Numbered from the stretch's first letter, positions 8,257 through 17,379 are shown. The stretch is 64,000 bases of DNA from Candidatus Thermoflexus tengchongensis (GCA_016842085.1 JAEVEX010000037.1:62001-126000), one strand, 5' to 3'. Made by a program: numbers and translations. Notes: generated by a model not told the origin, from the sequence alone.

Positions 8257-9279
8257 CTATCCCGGGGAGGAGCCGATCCATCGGGGCGCAGGACGTTCCT
8301 CGACATCCTCCAGCAGCCCCCCATGGCCCATGGATGCGATCTCCTCGCGGGTCAGGCGCAGCCCCGCCATCAGGCGGGGGATCACCCAGTCCACCACGTT
8401 CCGATGGCGGCTCCGCGCGCAGCCCGGCGCCCCCAGAATCGGGATTTCCCCATAATAAGCGATCAGCAGGAGGTTCCCGGGATCCACCGGTGCCCCGAAA
8501 GCTTCCACCTTTCCCCCGATGCGCCGGATCGCCCGGGGGGCGATGTCTTCTTCGTCCATAATCGCGGTCTCCCCGGCCAGAATCAGGAAGTCCGCCCCCT
8601 GACCCAGCGCGGCCTCCATCGCCCGGGCCAGCTCCGATTCCTCATAGCGCACCGTCTGCGTCCCCATCCATACGCCGCCGCAGGCGAGCACCCGTTCCTG
8701 AAGCGGGCCCTCGAAATCGGCGATCAGGCGAGGCCAGACGGCCGGATGCCCGGAGAGGATCAGGGCCACGCGGCGGGGCTGGAAAGGATAAACGCCCATC
8801 AGGGGACCGTTCTTCTGGAGCAGCGCCTCCGCCCGGGCGACGATCGCCTCAGGCAGCGCGAAAGGGATGATCTTCAGGCTGGCGACGATCTGGCGAGGGC
8901 GCACCACGCTTCCCCGGGCCAGGGTCGCCAGGGTGATCCCGGGCAGGCGGTTTAACTGCTCCAGCGGGGCGATTTCCACCAGGAACACCCCTGCCGCCTC
9001 CGCCAGGAAGTTCACCCGCCCCCCGGCCGCCGGCATTGGGCGCAGGCCCGGGCCCTCGCAGGACCGGGCGATGCGCCGGGCCGCTTCGTCCTCCCCCACG
9101 TCGCCGGGCTCCAGCTCGGCGACCACGACTTCCCGATAGCCCTCCGCTTTCAGCCGGGCCACGTCCTCCGGTGTGAGGCGCCGGCCTTTGCGGAACAGGC
9201 GGTTTCCCTGCGCATCGGCCAGGTTATGGGCCAGGATGCGCCCGACCGCTTCTTCCACCGGAACCGGACCGAATTTCAT
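8257..9279 (-). CDS. Molybdopterin-binding (MoeA/MoCF-like) protein
   Basis: 340 aa, start ATG at 9279 overlapping the XdhC gene stop (ATGA). The N-terminal part (GPVPVEEAVGRILAHN) looks like the MoeA/molybdopterin-binding entry region. The C-terminal half (about 165-310) matches a MoCF_biosynth/CinA-like fold, with LILAGETAIMDEEDIAPRAI and the Gly/Pro-rich IPILGAPGCARS. Proteins of this kind sit with molybdenum hydroxylase clusters and probably handle or modify the molybdenum cofactor for CoxL-type enzymes. The precise reaction is not known. Last gene of the cox block. Confidence 0.75.
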   Translation of the reverse strand: MKFGPVPVEEAVGRILAHNLADAQGNRLFRKGRRLTPEDVARLKAEGYREVVVAELEPGDVGEDEAARRIARSCEGPGLRPMPAAGGRVNFLAEAAGVFLVEIAPLEQLNRLPGITLATLARGSVVRPRQIVASLKIIPFALPEAIVARAEALLQKNGPLMGVYPFQPRRVALILSGHPAVWPRLIADFEGPLQERVLACGGVWMGTQTVRYEESELARAMEAALGQGADFLILAGETAIMDEEDIAPRAIRRIGGKVEAFGAPVDPGNLLLIAYYGEIPILGAPGCARSRHRNVVDWVIPRLMAGLRLTREEIASMGHGGLLEDVEERPAPRWIGSSPG

Positions 9280-10040
9280 AGCCGTGCCTCCTCGGGCACG
9301 GCCGCTCGCGCGGCCTGTCGCAGGCGGCTCTGCTCAGCCACGATCTCGGCCATAATGCTCAGGGCGATCTCCTCCGGCGTGCGCGCCCCGATGTCCAGGC
9401 CGATAGGAGCATGAAGGCGGGCGAGGACCTCCTCGGGGATCCCTTTGCGACGCAACCGCTCCAGGCGCCGGGCGCTGGTCTTGCGGCTTCCCAGAGCGCC
9501 CACGTAAAAGGCCGGGCTCTGCAGGGCGGCGATCACCGCTGGATCATCCAGTTTGGGATCATGGGTGAGGACGGCCACCGCCGTCTGAGGAGTGATCAGG
9601 TCCGGGAGGGCTTCATCCGGCCAGGCATGGATCAGGCGATCCACATGGGGGAAGCGCTCCGGCGTGGCGAAAGTGCGGCGCGGATCGACCAGATAAACCC
9701 GCCAGCTCAGGATCTTCGCGATGGAGGTCAGGGCAATGCCGATATGCGTGCCCCCCACAATGATCAGCCGGGGAGCGGGAACGTAGGTTTCAATGTAGAT
9801 CTCGATCTCCCCTTCCGGGGAGGGGAGAAGCACGGTTCCGGAATGGCCGATCGTCAGGTAACGATGCGCCAGCTCCCGGACCCGGCGATCCAGCTCCGGA
9901 TGCACGTTTCCCCAGCCATCGCCGTCCGGCTCGATGACCCATTTGGCCCCCAGCCACGCTTCCGGCCCCCGGATCACGGTGGCGAGGGCGATGGGCTCCT
10001 CCTTCCGGATGGCTTCCCGCACTCGCTCAAACCAGTTCAT
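9276..10040 (-). CDS. XdhC/CoxI-family molybdenum hydroxylase maturation protein
   Basis: 254 aa. The N-terminal XdhC_CoxI region starts EEPIALATVIRG. The C-terminal Rossmann-like domain starts PRLIIVGGTHIGIAL and contains YLVDPRRTFAT, AVLTHDPKLD and YVGALGSRKTSARR, the classic XdhC C-domain motifs. XdhC proteins bind the molybdenum cofactor and support its sulfuration or insertion into xanthine-dehydrogenase-like enzymes. The N-terminal domain lacks the GSVSGGCVE loop, which is instead carried by the separate small protein at 10115-10426, so the two together make a full XdhC set. Confidence 0.88.
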   Translation of the reverse strand: MNWFERVREAIRKEEPIALATVIRGPEAWLGAKWVIEPDGDGWGNVHPELDRRVRELAHRYLTIGHSGTVLLPSPEGEIEIYIETYVPAPRLIIVGGTHIGIALTSIAKILSWRVYLVDPRRTFATPERFPHVDRLIHAWPDEALPDLITPQTAVAVLTHDPKLDDPAVIAALQSPAFYVGALGSRKTSARRLERLRRKGIPEEVLARLHAPIGLDIGARTPEEIALSIMAEIVAEQSRLRQAARAAVPEEARL

Positions 10041-10114
10041 CCTGCCCCTCCCTCCGATCCCCCTCCGGTGAATGGGAGGAGAGATTCATCAACGAAGGTC
10101 CTTTTTGAAAGCCC

Positions 10115-10426
10115 TCAGGGCAGCGGTTCCACAAACACCTCGATGGTTCCCCCACAGGCCAGCCCCACATCCCAGGCCATCTCATCGCTGATGCCGAAAC
10201 GGACCAGGCGGGGGCGCCCGGTGCGCAGCACCTCCTGGGCGATCTCAAAGACCGCCCCTTCCACGCAGCCGCCGCTCACCGAGCCGGCCATCTCCCCCCC
10301 GGAGGAGACCGCCATCTTCGCCCCGACATCCCGGGGAGCAGATCCGATAACCTTCACCACGGTCGCCAGAGCGACCTGTTCTCCTCGCCCTTTCCATCGA
10401 TCGATCGCTTCCAGCACCTCTCGCAT
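10115..10426 (-). CDS. Stand-alone XdhC N-terminal-domain protein (CoxF/CoxI-like)
   Basis: 103 aa. Start ATG at 10426 with GGGAGG upstream; a longer frame reading up to 10894 is a shadow of the Uma2 gene. It carries the XdhC_CoxI motifs VALATVVKVIGSAPRD, then GGEMAGSVSGGCVEGAVFE, and ends with the Cys-containing ACGGTIEVFVEPLP. It is likely to work with the XdhC protein encoded 75 bp downstream in cofactor maturation of CoxL. Splitting into two polypeptides is common in Chloroflexota and Actinobacteria cox clusters. Confidence 0.85.
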   Translation of the reverse strand: MREVLEAIDRWKGRGEQVALATVVKVIGSAPRDVGAKMAVSSGGEMAGSVSGGCVEGAVFEIAQEVLRTGRPRLVRFGISDEMAWDVGLACGGTIEVFVEPLP

Positions 10427-10451
10427 GGAAAGCCTCCCGGTGATGACGGGA

Positions 10452-11021
10452 TCAGAAAGCGCCTTCGAACAGAGCGCGCACCGGATACCGGAATCCGGGG
10501 AGGACGTCGCCGCCGTCCAGCTCGTCGGACTCGTGGAGGAGGCGGAGGGTTCCGTCGGGCTGGAAGATGGTGACCGTGCGGCGGGCGGGGTCGACGACCC
10601 AGACCTGGCGGGTTCCGGCCTCCAGCCACTGGCTGACCTTGTAGAGGAGGTCGGCGTAGCGGTCGGTGGGGGAGAGGATCTCCACGGCCAGGTCGGGGGC
10701 TCCTTCGAAGAAGCCGGTGGGGAGGCCTTCGGGGGGGAGGCGCTCGGCGCGGATGAAGGCCACGTCGGCCGCCCGCACCGTGTCCGGATCCCGCCGCAAC
10801 ACAAACCCCACCTCGCCGGTAACCAGGATCCCTGCCGGATGTTCTCGCAAATACGATCCCAGGATCCAGGCGACCCGAGCCTCCGTGTAGCCATGACTCA
10901 ATCCGGTAGGGGGCATGGGGATCAGCCTCCCGTCGACGAGCTCGTAGCGTTCTGCCTCCCCCAGGGCCAGGAGGTCTTCTGCAGTCCACAGGCGCGGACG
11001 GATTTCGACCGGTGCCGTCAT
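10452..11021 (-). CDS. Uma2-family (DUF820) PD-(D/E)XK protein, copy 1
   Basis: 189 aa. Family signs are the opening WTAEDLLALGEAERYELVDGRL, the central DVAFI and DLAVEILSPTDR strands (D, then E in VEILSP) and VWVVDPARRTVTIF, which form the PD-(D/E)XK nuclease-like core. Uma2 genes are expanded in Cyanobacteria, Chloroflexota and Deinococcota; their job is not established. It lies within the cox cluster next to a second copy (11038-11598). Its C-terminal 106 codons are almost identical to that copy at DNA level while the N-terminal third is not, see the repeat entries. Confidence 0.85.
   Translation of the reverse strand: MTAPVEIRPRLWTAEDLLALGEAERYELVDGRLIPMPPTGLSHGYTEARVAWILGSYLREHPAGILVTGEVGFVLRRDPDTVRAADVAFIRAERLPPEGLPTGFFEGAPDLAVEILSPTDRYADLLYKVSQWLEAGTRQVWVVDPARRTVTIFQPDGTLRLLHESDELDGGDVLPGFRYPVRALFEGAF
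10501..10818. repeat. Near-identical block shared by the two Uma2 genes (copy 1)
   Basis: 318 bp matching 11081-11398 in direct orientation with two mismatches seen (10617/11197 and 10799/11379). Similarity drops sharply at both edges. Confidence 0.9.
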
Positions 11022-11037
11022 CGTTACGCTCCTTCCC

Positions 11038-11598
11038 TCATCCGGCGAAGAGATCCCGGATCAAGCAGCGAAAGCCAGGAAGGACGTCGCCGCCGTCCAG
11101 CTCGTCGGACTCGTGGAGGAGGCGGAGGGTTCCGTCGGGCTGGAAGATGGTGACCGTGCGGCGGGCGGGGTCGACGACCCAGACCTGGCGGGTTCCAGCC
11201 TCCAGCCACTGGCTGACCTTGTAGAGGAGGTCGGCGTAGCGGTCGGTGGGGGAGAGGATCTCCACGGCCAGGTCGGGGGCTCCTTCGAAGAAGCCGGTGG
11301 GGAGGCCTTCGGGGGGGAGGCGCTCGGCGCGGATGAAGGCCACGTCGGCCGCCCGCACCGTGTCCGGATCCCGCCGCAGCACAAACCCCACCTCGCCGAC
11401 CACCACCCGGCCCAGCCGCCGGGGATGGACGAAAGCCCGCAGGACCGTGGCCAGGGCGAGCTCGACGTCGCCGTGAAGAAGGCCGGTGGGGGTCATAGGG
11501 ATCAGCTTCCCCTCGATGAGCTCATAGCGTTCTTCCTCCCCCAGAGCGAAAAGCTCCTCCGCGGTCCACCGGCGTTCCGCTTCCCGTGGGATGGCCAT
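11038..11598 (-). CDS. Uma2-family (DUF820) PD-(D/E)XK protein, copy 2
   Basis: 186 aa, same family and motifs as copy 1 (RWTAEELFALGEEERYELIEGKL; DLAVEILSPTDRY; VWVVDPARR). It lies 21 bp before the VWA gene end and 16 bp upstream of copy 1. The first 65 residues are clearly diverged from copy 1 (GDVELALATVLRAFVHP against GYTEARVAWILGSYLRE), whereas residues from GEVGF to DVLPGF are nearly identical. This mosaic pattern points to recent gene conversion rather than recent duplication. Function unknown; possible restriction- or transposon-related nuclease. Confidence 0.85.
   Translation of the reverse strand: MAIPREAERRWTAEELFALGEEERYELIEGKLIPMTPTGLLHGDVELALATVLRAFVHPRRLGRVVVGEVGFVLRRDPDTVRAADVAFIRAERLPPEGLPTGFFEGAPDLAVEILSPTDRYADLLYKVSQWLEAGTRQVWVVDPARRTVTIFQPDGTLRLLHESDELDGGDVLPGFRCLIRDLFAG
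11081..11398. repeat. Near-identical block shared by the two Uma2 genes (copy 2)
   Basis: Partner of 10501-10818: 318 bp, two mismatches, direct orientation, 580 bp apart. Confidence 0.9.
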
Positions 11599-11619
11599 CT
11601 CTGCCTCCCGGGATCGAGG

Positions 11620-12837
11620 TCATTCCGGCTCCCCCTGCGGGATCCGTCGGGCCAGCCCGGAGCGACGGGCGGAGCGGCGAGCGGGCAGCTGTTCCAGGTG
11701 GGCGGCCAGCTGTTCCAGGCTGGCCAGGTTATGCACCGGCAGGAAGTCATCGATGTAGGGCAGGGCGGCCTGCATCCCCCGGGTCAGGGGCTGATATCCG
11801 GGAATCCCGAGCAGAGGGTTCAGCCAGATCAAACGATAACACGATTTCTGGAGCCTTTCCATTTCCCGCTGCAGGAGCTCCACATCCCCACGGTCCCACC
11901 CGTCGCTGATGATCATCACCACCGCGCCCCGGCCCAGCACCCGCCGCGCCCAGTCTCGATTGAACACATGAAGGCATTCCCCGATGCGGGTTCCCCCGGA
12001 CCAGTCCATCACCGTTTTGCCGACCTCCCGCAGGGCCTCGTCCAGATCGCGGTGGCGCAAACAGCGGGTGATGCGGGTGAGGCGGGTGCCGAAAACGAAA
12101 GTCTCCACGTGGCGCCGGGTGTGGCTCAGGGCGTGGAGGAAGTGGAGAAGCATCCGGGCGTAGCGCTCCATGGAGCCGCTAATATCACACAGCACCACCA
12201 GCGGCCGGGGCTTATGCTTGCGGGTGCGCCAGAGCAGTCGAACCCATTCCCCATAGTGGCGCATGCTCCGCCGCACCGTCCGCCGGAGATCCAGGTGCTC
12301 TCCCTTCGGGCCCGGGCGCAGCCGGCGCGTCTCCCGTTCGGAGATCCGCCAGCGCAGGCGGGCCATGAGGCGGCGGGCCAGCTGGATCTCCTCTTCCGAG
12401 AAGCGTTCGAATTGTTTGCGGCGCAGGAGCTCGATGGGGCTGTAGGTCATCGCCCGGTCTGCCAGGATCACCGGCGGGGCCTCGGGGTTGCCGGTGGGAG
12501 GCTCTCCGGATGGGGGGTGGCCTACCTCCGCTGGGCGGGGCCGGTTCTCCCGCCGCCGGATCGGCCCGGGGGCGGTGGAGAGGAGCCCCGGAGGCAGCTG
12601 CCCCCCCATCAGAGGGTTGCGCCAGAACCACTCGAAGATCCGATCGAAGATCTCCAGGTCCTCATGGCGGCAGATCAGGGTGCAGCGGGCCGCGTGATAA
12701 AAGGCCTCGCGATCGCCCAGGGGGATCCATTCCAGCGCCCGCACCAGGTTCATCATCTGGCCGGGGGTGATGGGAACCCCGGCCGCTCGCAGCGTGCGCC
12801 CGAAGCGGACGAGATGATCCAGCAGATGACCCGCCAT
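11620..12837 (-). CDS. coxE: VWA-domain protein, CoxE family
   Basis: 405 aa. The C-terminal half is a von Willebrand A domain with the MIDAS motif DISGSM (RPLVVLCDISGSMERYARML) and a later GGTRIGECL Thr and MIIISDGWDRGD-type Asp. The N-terminal half is the VWA_CoxE helical region with the ETRRLRPGPKGE segment. CoxE pairs with the MoxR-type ATPase CoxD (12865-13794), 27 bp upstream. In CO dehydrogenase biogenesis CoxD/CoxE help assemble the copper/sulfur site of CoxL. In form II systems such as this one they probably act as a general metal-site maturation pair. Confidence 0.88.
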   Translation of the reverse strand: MAGHLLDHLVRFGRTLRAAGVPITPGQMMNLVRALEWIPLGDREAFYHAARCTLICRHEDLEIFDRIFEWFWRNPLMGGQLPPGLLSTAPGPIRRRENRPRPAEVGHPPSGEPPTGNPEAPPVILADRAMTYSPIELLRRKQFERFSEEEIQLARRLMARLRWRISERETRRLRPGPKGEHLDLRRTVRRSMRHYGEWVRLLWRTRKHKPRPLVVLCDISGSMERYARMLLHFLHALSHTRRHVETFVFGTRLTRITRCLRHRDLDEALREVGKTVMDWSGGTRIGECLHVFNRDWARRVLGRGAVVMIISDGWDRGDVELLQREMERLQKSCYRLIWLNPLLGIPGYQPLTRGMQAALPYIDDFLPVHNLASLEQLAAHLEQLPARRSARRSGLARRIPQGEPE

Positions 12838-12864
12838 CTTGATCCCTGATGGAGGAAGACCCTC

Positions 12865-13794
12865 TCAATAGTTTCCTGAGGGCATTTCGGCCCGCAGGAG
12901 CGCCTTCGTCAGCAGATCCTGAGCGATCTCCCCGCGCACCTTGAGCACGTCGTCCTGGTATTTCAACAGCACCCCCAGCGTCTCATCGATCACCGCTGGA
13001 TCCAGCTCCGTCTGATCCAGAGCCAGCAGCGCCGCCGTCCAGTCCAGGGTCTCCGCCACCCCGGGCAGCTTATAAAGGTCCAGCCGTCGGAGCTCCTGCA
13101 CGAAGGCCACGATCTGACGCGTCAGACGCTCCGGGGCCTCCGGGATCCGGGCCCGCACGATCTGGACTTCCTTCTCGAAGGACGGATAATCGATCCAGAA
13201 ATAGAGGCAGCGCCGTTTGAGGGCGTCGTGGATCTCCCGCGTCCGGTTGGAGGTGATCACCACCACGGGCGGCTGCTCCGCCCGCACCGTCCCGATCTCG
13301 GGGATGGTGATCTGCCAGTCGGAGAGGAGCTCCAGGAGGAAGGCCTCGAACTCCTCGTCGGCCCGGTCCAGCTCATCGATGAGGAGCACCGGGGGGCGGC
13401 CGTTTTTGGCCTCCAGGGCCTGGAGGAGCGGGCGCTTGATCAGGAAGGCCGGGCTGAAGATCTGCTGGCGGATGCGGACCTCATCCCGTTCCCCGGAGGC
13501 CTCCAGCATCCGGATCTGGAGGATCTGGCGGGCATAATCCCATTCGTAGACCGCGCTGTGGACATCCAGCCCCTCGTAGCACTGGAGACGGATCAGCTCC
13601 GTCCGAAGCAGATCCGCCAGGACCTTGGCGACCTCGGTCTTGCCGACGCCAGGCTCGCCCTCCAGGAAGAGGGGACGGCCCAGGCGCAGGGCCAGGAAGA
13701 TCGCCGTGGCCAGCCCGCGATCGGCGATATAACGATGGACCTTCAAGGCCTCCATCACTTCATCGATGGAGCGGGGGAACACCGATGCCTCCAC
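12865..13794 (-). CDS. coxD: MoxR-type AAA+ ATPase, CoxD family
   Basis: 309 aa. Walker A GEPGVGKTEVAKVL at about 41-54, Walker B PVLLIDELDRADEEF, sensor ITSNRTREIHDALKRRC, and the MoxR-type C-terminal helical lid. MoxR ATPases work with VWA partners as chaperones for metal-enzyme maturation; the VWA gene follows directly. The gene starts about 300 bp after coxM, beyond a terminator-like hairpin, so it may be transcribed at a lower level or from its own promoter. Confidence 0.9.
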   Translation of the reverse strand: MEASVFPRSIDEVMEALKVHRYIADRGLATAIFLALRLGRPLFLEGEPGVGKTEVAKVLADLLRTELIRLQCYEGLDVHSAVYEWDYARQILQIRMLEASGERDEVRIRQQIFSPAFLIKRPLLQALEAKNGRPPVLLIDELDRADEEFEAFLLELLSDWQITIPEIGTVRAEQPPVVVITSNRTREIHDALKRRCLYFWIDYPSFEKEVQIVRARIPEAPERLTRQIVAFVQELRRLDLYKLPGVAETLDWTAALLALDQTELDPAVIDETLGVLLKYQDDVLKVRGEIAQDLLTKALLRAEMPSGNY

Positions 13795-14096
13795 AGATGA
13801 CAGGGATCGCTTGCCTCTCCCTCAGCGTTCCCGGGATGGGATCCGGAGGGTCCGCCACAGATTTTCTCTGCGTCGAAAATAATTTTAGCACGGGTCAGCG
13901 AAACCATCCCGGCTTCATGATCCGGATTGGGATCCGATGGCGGTTATGGGGTGGATTGTTCCCCCGGCCAAAAGCCCCGGGGGAAACCGGGTGTGGAACT
14001 TCTGGTGAGGAAAACAATCCGGGGGATGGGAGCGCCGATCGCGTCCCCCATCCCCCGGGGAATCCCCTCGCAATGGTCGGTGGATGATCGGGCGCT
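13795..14096. other. Intergenic, 302 bp, between coxM and coxD
   Basis: No gene seen. It holds the hairpin terminator at 14009-14058. The AT-richer stretch AAAATAATTTTAGC near 13880 could contribute to a minus-strand coxD promoter, but I cannot define a -35/-10 pair. Confidence 0.5.
14009..14058 (-). terminator. Terminator-like hairpin after coxM
   Basis: Perfect 12-bp stem (14047-14058 with 14019-14030) with a 16-nt loop; on the minus strand it runs into ATTGTTTTCC. It separates the coxGSLM structural genes from the maturation genes. Confidence 0.65.
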
Positions 14097-14957
14097 CTAC
14101 GCTGCCCGTCCGGCCGCCCGGAGCAGGGCCCGCCGGGTGAGGACGGCGCACAGATGGGCCCGGTAGGCGGCGGAGGCGAAGGGATCGCTCAGCAGGCCCT
14201 CCGGGCTGACCATGTTCTCTGTGGCTGCGCGCACGGTTGCCTCGTCCAGCCGCTGGCCGGCCAGCGCCTGCTCCACGTTCCTCGCCCGGAAGGCTTTGGG
14301 AGCCGCGCCGGTGATCCCGATCCGGGCCTCCCGGCAGACACCGTTTTCCACCCGGACCACCACGGCGACCCCGACCACGGCGTATCGGGAGGCCGGGTGC
14401 GGGAACTTCTCATAGGCCCAGCCAGTGCCTTTGCCCAGAACCGGCACGTGGACCTCCGTGAGGATCTCGCCGGGCTGGAGGGCCGTGGTCAGCATCCCCA
14501 CGAAGAAGTCATCGGCCGCGATCGTTCGCTCCCCGTTGGGGCCGACGGCCTTGATCGTTGCCCCCAGGGCCAGCATCGCCGCCGGGTAATCCGCCGCCGG
14601 GTCCGCGTGGGCGAGGCTCCCGCCGATGGTGCCCATGTTGCGCACCGGTGGGTCCCCGATGTGGGCCGCCACCTCCGGCAGGAGCGGACACCACTGCTTC
14701 AGCTCCTCCGAGAACTCCACCTCCCGATGGGTGGTCAACGCCCCGATGACCACCGTGCCATCGGTCCGCCGGATCCCTTTCAGCTCGGCCACACGCCCGA
14801 TGTCCACCAGCGCCGGCGGGTTCGCCAGGCGCAGCTTCATCAAGGGGATCAGGGAGTGCCCGCCGGCCAGCACTTTCGCCTCCGGATATTGCCGCAGGAG
14901 GTTCAGGGCCTCCTGCAGGGTGCTCGCCCGGTAGTATTCAAAGGACGCCGGATACAT
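14097..14957 (-). CDS. coxM: Molybdenum hydroxylase FAD-binding subunit (CoxM family)
   Basis: 286 aa from the ATG at 14957, chosen because GGAGGGG sits just upstream; the longer frame to 14984 has no such site. It starts FEYYRASTLQEALNLL. The FAD motifs AGGHSLIP (about 32-39) and TIGGSLAHADPAAD (about 112) match the family. The C-terminal CO_deh_flav domain includes ARIGITGAAPKAFRA. It passes electrons between the 2Fe-2S subunit and the external acceptor. Third structural gene after coxS and coxL, the order typical of form II clusters. Confidence 0.92.
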   Translation of the reverse strand: MYPASFEYYRASTLQEALNLLRQYPEAKVLAGGHSLIPLMKLRLANPPALVDIGRVAELKGIRRTDGTVVIGALTTHREVEFSEELKQWCPLLPEVAAHIGDPPVRNMGTIGGSLAHADPAADYPAAMLALGATIKAVGPNGERTIAADDFFVGMLTTALQPGEILTEVHVPVLGKGTGWAYEKFPHPASRYAVVGVAVVVRVENGVCREARIGITGAAPKAFRARNVEQALAGQRLDEATVRAATENMVSPEGLLSDPFASAAYRAHLCAVLTRRALLRAAGRAA

Positions 14958-15024
14958 CGTCCCCTCCTCTCCGATTCGGGTCATCAGATGGGGAGGGGCC
15001 TGAAAGCCCCTCCCCCGATGTGGC

Positions 15025-17379
15025 TCAGGCGGCGCGGGCGGCCTGGATGGCCCGCCAGATCTTCTCCGGGGTGAGCGGCATGTCGATGTGGCGGATCCCG
15101 AAGGGCGCCAGAGCGTCCATCACCGCGTTAACGGTCGCCGCCGTGGCGGCGATGGTTCCGGTCTCGCCGATGCCCTTCACCCCCAGCGGGTTGTGCGGGC
15201 ACGGCGTCACCGTATGATCGATCTCAAAGGCAGGCAGGTCATCGGCCCGCGGGAGCGCGTAGTCCAGCAGGGACGCTGAGAGGAGCTGCGCGTTTTCATC
15301 GTAGATCGCGCCCTCCAGCAGCGCCTGGCCGATCCCCTGGGCGATGCCGCCGTGGACCTGCCCCTCGGCGATCAGCGGGTTGATGATCCGCCCGGCGTCA
15401 TCCACCGCCACGTAACGCAGGATCTTCACCTTCCCGGTCTCCGGGTCCACCTCCACCACACAGATGTGGGTGCCGAAGGGGAAGGTGAAGTTCTTGGGAT
15501 CGTAGAAGGAAGAGGCCTCCAGCCCCGGCTCCAGGCCCGGCGGGTAGTTGTGGGCGAGATACGCCTGGAGGGCCACCTCCTGGAAGGTCTTGAAGCGATC
15601 GGGCACGCCCTTCACGTAGAACTTCCCGTCCTCGAAGACCACGTCCTCTTCAGCGGCCTCCAGGAGGTGCGCGGCGATCTTGCGGGCCTTCTCCTTGATC
15701 TTCTGGAGGCTCAGGACGATGGCGCTGCCGCCCACGGGGGCGCTGCGGCTGCCGTAAGTGCCCATCCCGAAGGGGACGCTCCCGGTATCTCCGTGGACGA
15801 TCTCCACATCCTCAATGGGGATGCCCAGCTCGTCGGCCACGATCTGGGCGAAGGCCGTCTCGTGGCCCTGGCCATGGGTGTGGGAGCCGGTGTAAACGGT
15901 CACCTTCCCGGTGGGGTGCACCCGGACCAGGGCGCTCTCCCAGAGGCCGGCCTGGGCGCCCAGGGAACCCACGACCTGAGAGGGGGCGATGCCGCAGGCC
16001 TCGATGTAGCAGGAGAAGCCGATGCCGATATAGCGGCCCTGCTTGCGGAGCTCCTCCTGTCGCCGGCGCAGTTCCTTATAGTTGATCGCCTCCAGCGCTT
16101 TGTTCAGGGCGCCCTCGTAGTTGCCGCTGTCATACTGAAGGGCCACCGGGGTCTGGTAGGGGAACTTGTCCGGCGGGATGAAGTTCTTCCGCCGGAACTC
16201 CGCGGGGTCCTCCCCCAGCTCCCGGGCCATCAGGTCCATCAGCCGCTCCACCACGTAGGTGGCCTCCGGCCGCCCGGCCCCCCGGTAGGCGTCCACCGGC
16301 GTGGTGTGGGTAAAGACCCCGGTCACCTCGCAGTAGATGGTGGGGATCTCATACTGGCCGGAAAGCAGGGTGCCATAGAGGTAAGTCGGGATCGCCGGGG
16401 CGAAGGTGGAAAGATAAGCGCCCAGGTTGGCGATGGTCTTCACCCGCATCCCCAGGATCTTCCCCTTTTCGTCCACCGCCAGCTCCGCTTCGGTGATGTG
16501 GTCGCGGCCGTGGGCGTCGCTCACAAAGCTCTCCCGCCGCCGCGCCGTCCACTTCACCGGCCGCCCCACCTGTTTGGCCGCCCAGGTGACGATGGTCTCC
16601 TCCGGATAGAGGAAGATCTTGCTGCCGAAGCCGCCGCCCACGTCGGGGGAGATCACCCGGAGCTTGTGCTCGGGGATGCCCAGGACGAAGGCGGCCATAA
16701 GCAGCCGATGGACGTGGGGGTTCTGGCTGGTGACCCAGAGGGTGTATTCATCGGTGGCCGGGTTATACTGGGCCATGGCTGCCCGGGGCTCGATGGCGTT
16801 GGGGATCAGACGCTGGTTGACCAGCTCGACTTTCACCGTTCGATGGGCCCGGCGGAAGGCCTCATCGGTCTTCTCCCGGTCGCCGATGGACCAGCGGAAG
16901 CAGACGTTGTCGGGAGCCTCGTCGTGGACCGCGGGGGCGCCGGGCTGGAGGGCTTTCGCTCCATCGGCTACCGCCGGGAGCGGCTCATACTCCACCTCCA
17001 CCAGCTCCGCCGCGTCCTCCGCCGTGTAACGATCCTGGGCGATCACCACCGCCACGATCTCCCCCACGTGGCGGACCTTATCCACGGCCATCGGGTAGTG
17101 AGGAGGCAGCTTCATCCCGGGGAGCAGCCAGCCGCAGGGGAGGGACTTCACCCCACTCTCCACCATGTCCTTTCCGGTGAACACCGCGATCACGCCGGGA
17201 TGCTGGAGCGCTTTCTCCTTATGGATGGCCTTGATCCGGGCGTGGGCGTGGGGGCTGCGCACCATCGCCGCGTAGACCAGGCCGGGAAGGGTGAGGTCAT
17301 CGACATAGGTGCCGCGCCCGGTGATGAAGCGCGGATCCTCCCGCCGTTTCATTGCCACACCGAAATAACGCGTCGCCAT
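15025..17379 (-). CDS. coxL: Molybdenum hydroxylase catalytic subunit, form II CoxL-like
   Basis: 784 aa; ATG at 17379 preceded by AAAGGAGG. It has the xanthine-oxidase/CoxL layout: N-terminal Ald_Xan_dh domain (GRGTYVDDLTLPGLVYAA), the Mo-cofactor domain with GGGFGSK, and GQGHETAFAQ for cofactor contact. The active-site loop reads AYRGAGRPE, the signature of form II enzymes; the AYXCSFR motif with copper-ligating Cys of true CO dehydrogenase is absent. The catalytic Glu lies in KGIGETGTIAA near the C terminus. So it is a molybdenum hydroxylase of the CODH family, whose substrate may be CO, an aldehyde or a heterocycle. Operon neighbours coxS, coxM and coxG fit. Confidence 0.92.
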   Translation of the reverse strand: MATRYFGVAMKRREDPRFITGRGTYVDDLTLPGLVYAAMVRSPHAHARIKAIHKEKALQHPGVIAVFTGKDMVESGVKSLPCGWLLPGMKLPPHYPMAVDKVRHVGEIVAVVIAQDRYTAEDAAELVEVEYEPLPAVADGAKALQPGAPAVHDEAPDNVCFRWSIGDREKTDEAFRRAHRTVKVELVNQRLIPNAIEPRAAMAQYNPATDEYTLWVTSQNPHVHRLLMAAFVLGIPEHKLRVISPDVGGGFGSKIFLYPEETIVTWAAKQVGRPVKWTARRRESFVSDAHGRDHITEAELAVDEKGKILGMRVKTIANLGAYLSTFAPAIPTYLYGTLLSGQYEIPTIYCEVTGVFTHTTPVDAYRGAGRPEATYVVERLMDLMARELGEDPAEFRRKNFIPPDKFPYQTPVALQYDSGNYEGALNKALEAINYKELRRRQEELRKQGRYIGIGFSCYIEACGIAPSQVVGSLGAQAGLWESALVRVHPTGKVTVYTGSHTHGQGHETAFAQIVADELGIPIEDVEIVHGDTGSVPFGMGTYGSRSAPVGGSAIVLSLQKIKEKARKIAAHLLEAAEEDVVFEDGKFYVKGVPDRFKTFQEVALQAYLAHNYPPGLEPGLEASSFYDPKNFTFPFGTHICVVEVDPETGKVKILRYVAVDDAGRIINPLIAEGQVHGGIAQGIGQALLEGAIYDENAQLLSASLLDYALPRADDLPAFEIDHTVTPCPHNPLGVKGIGETGTIAATAATVNAVMDALAPFGIRHIDMPLTPEKIWRAIQAARAA

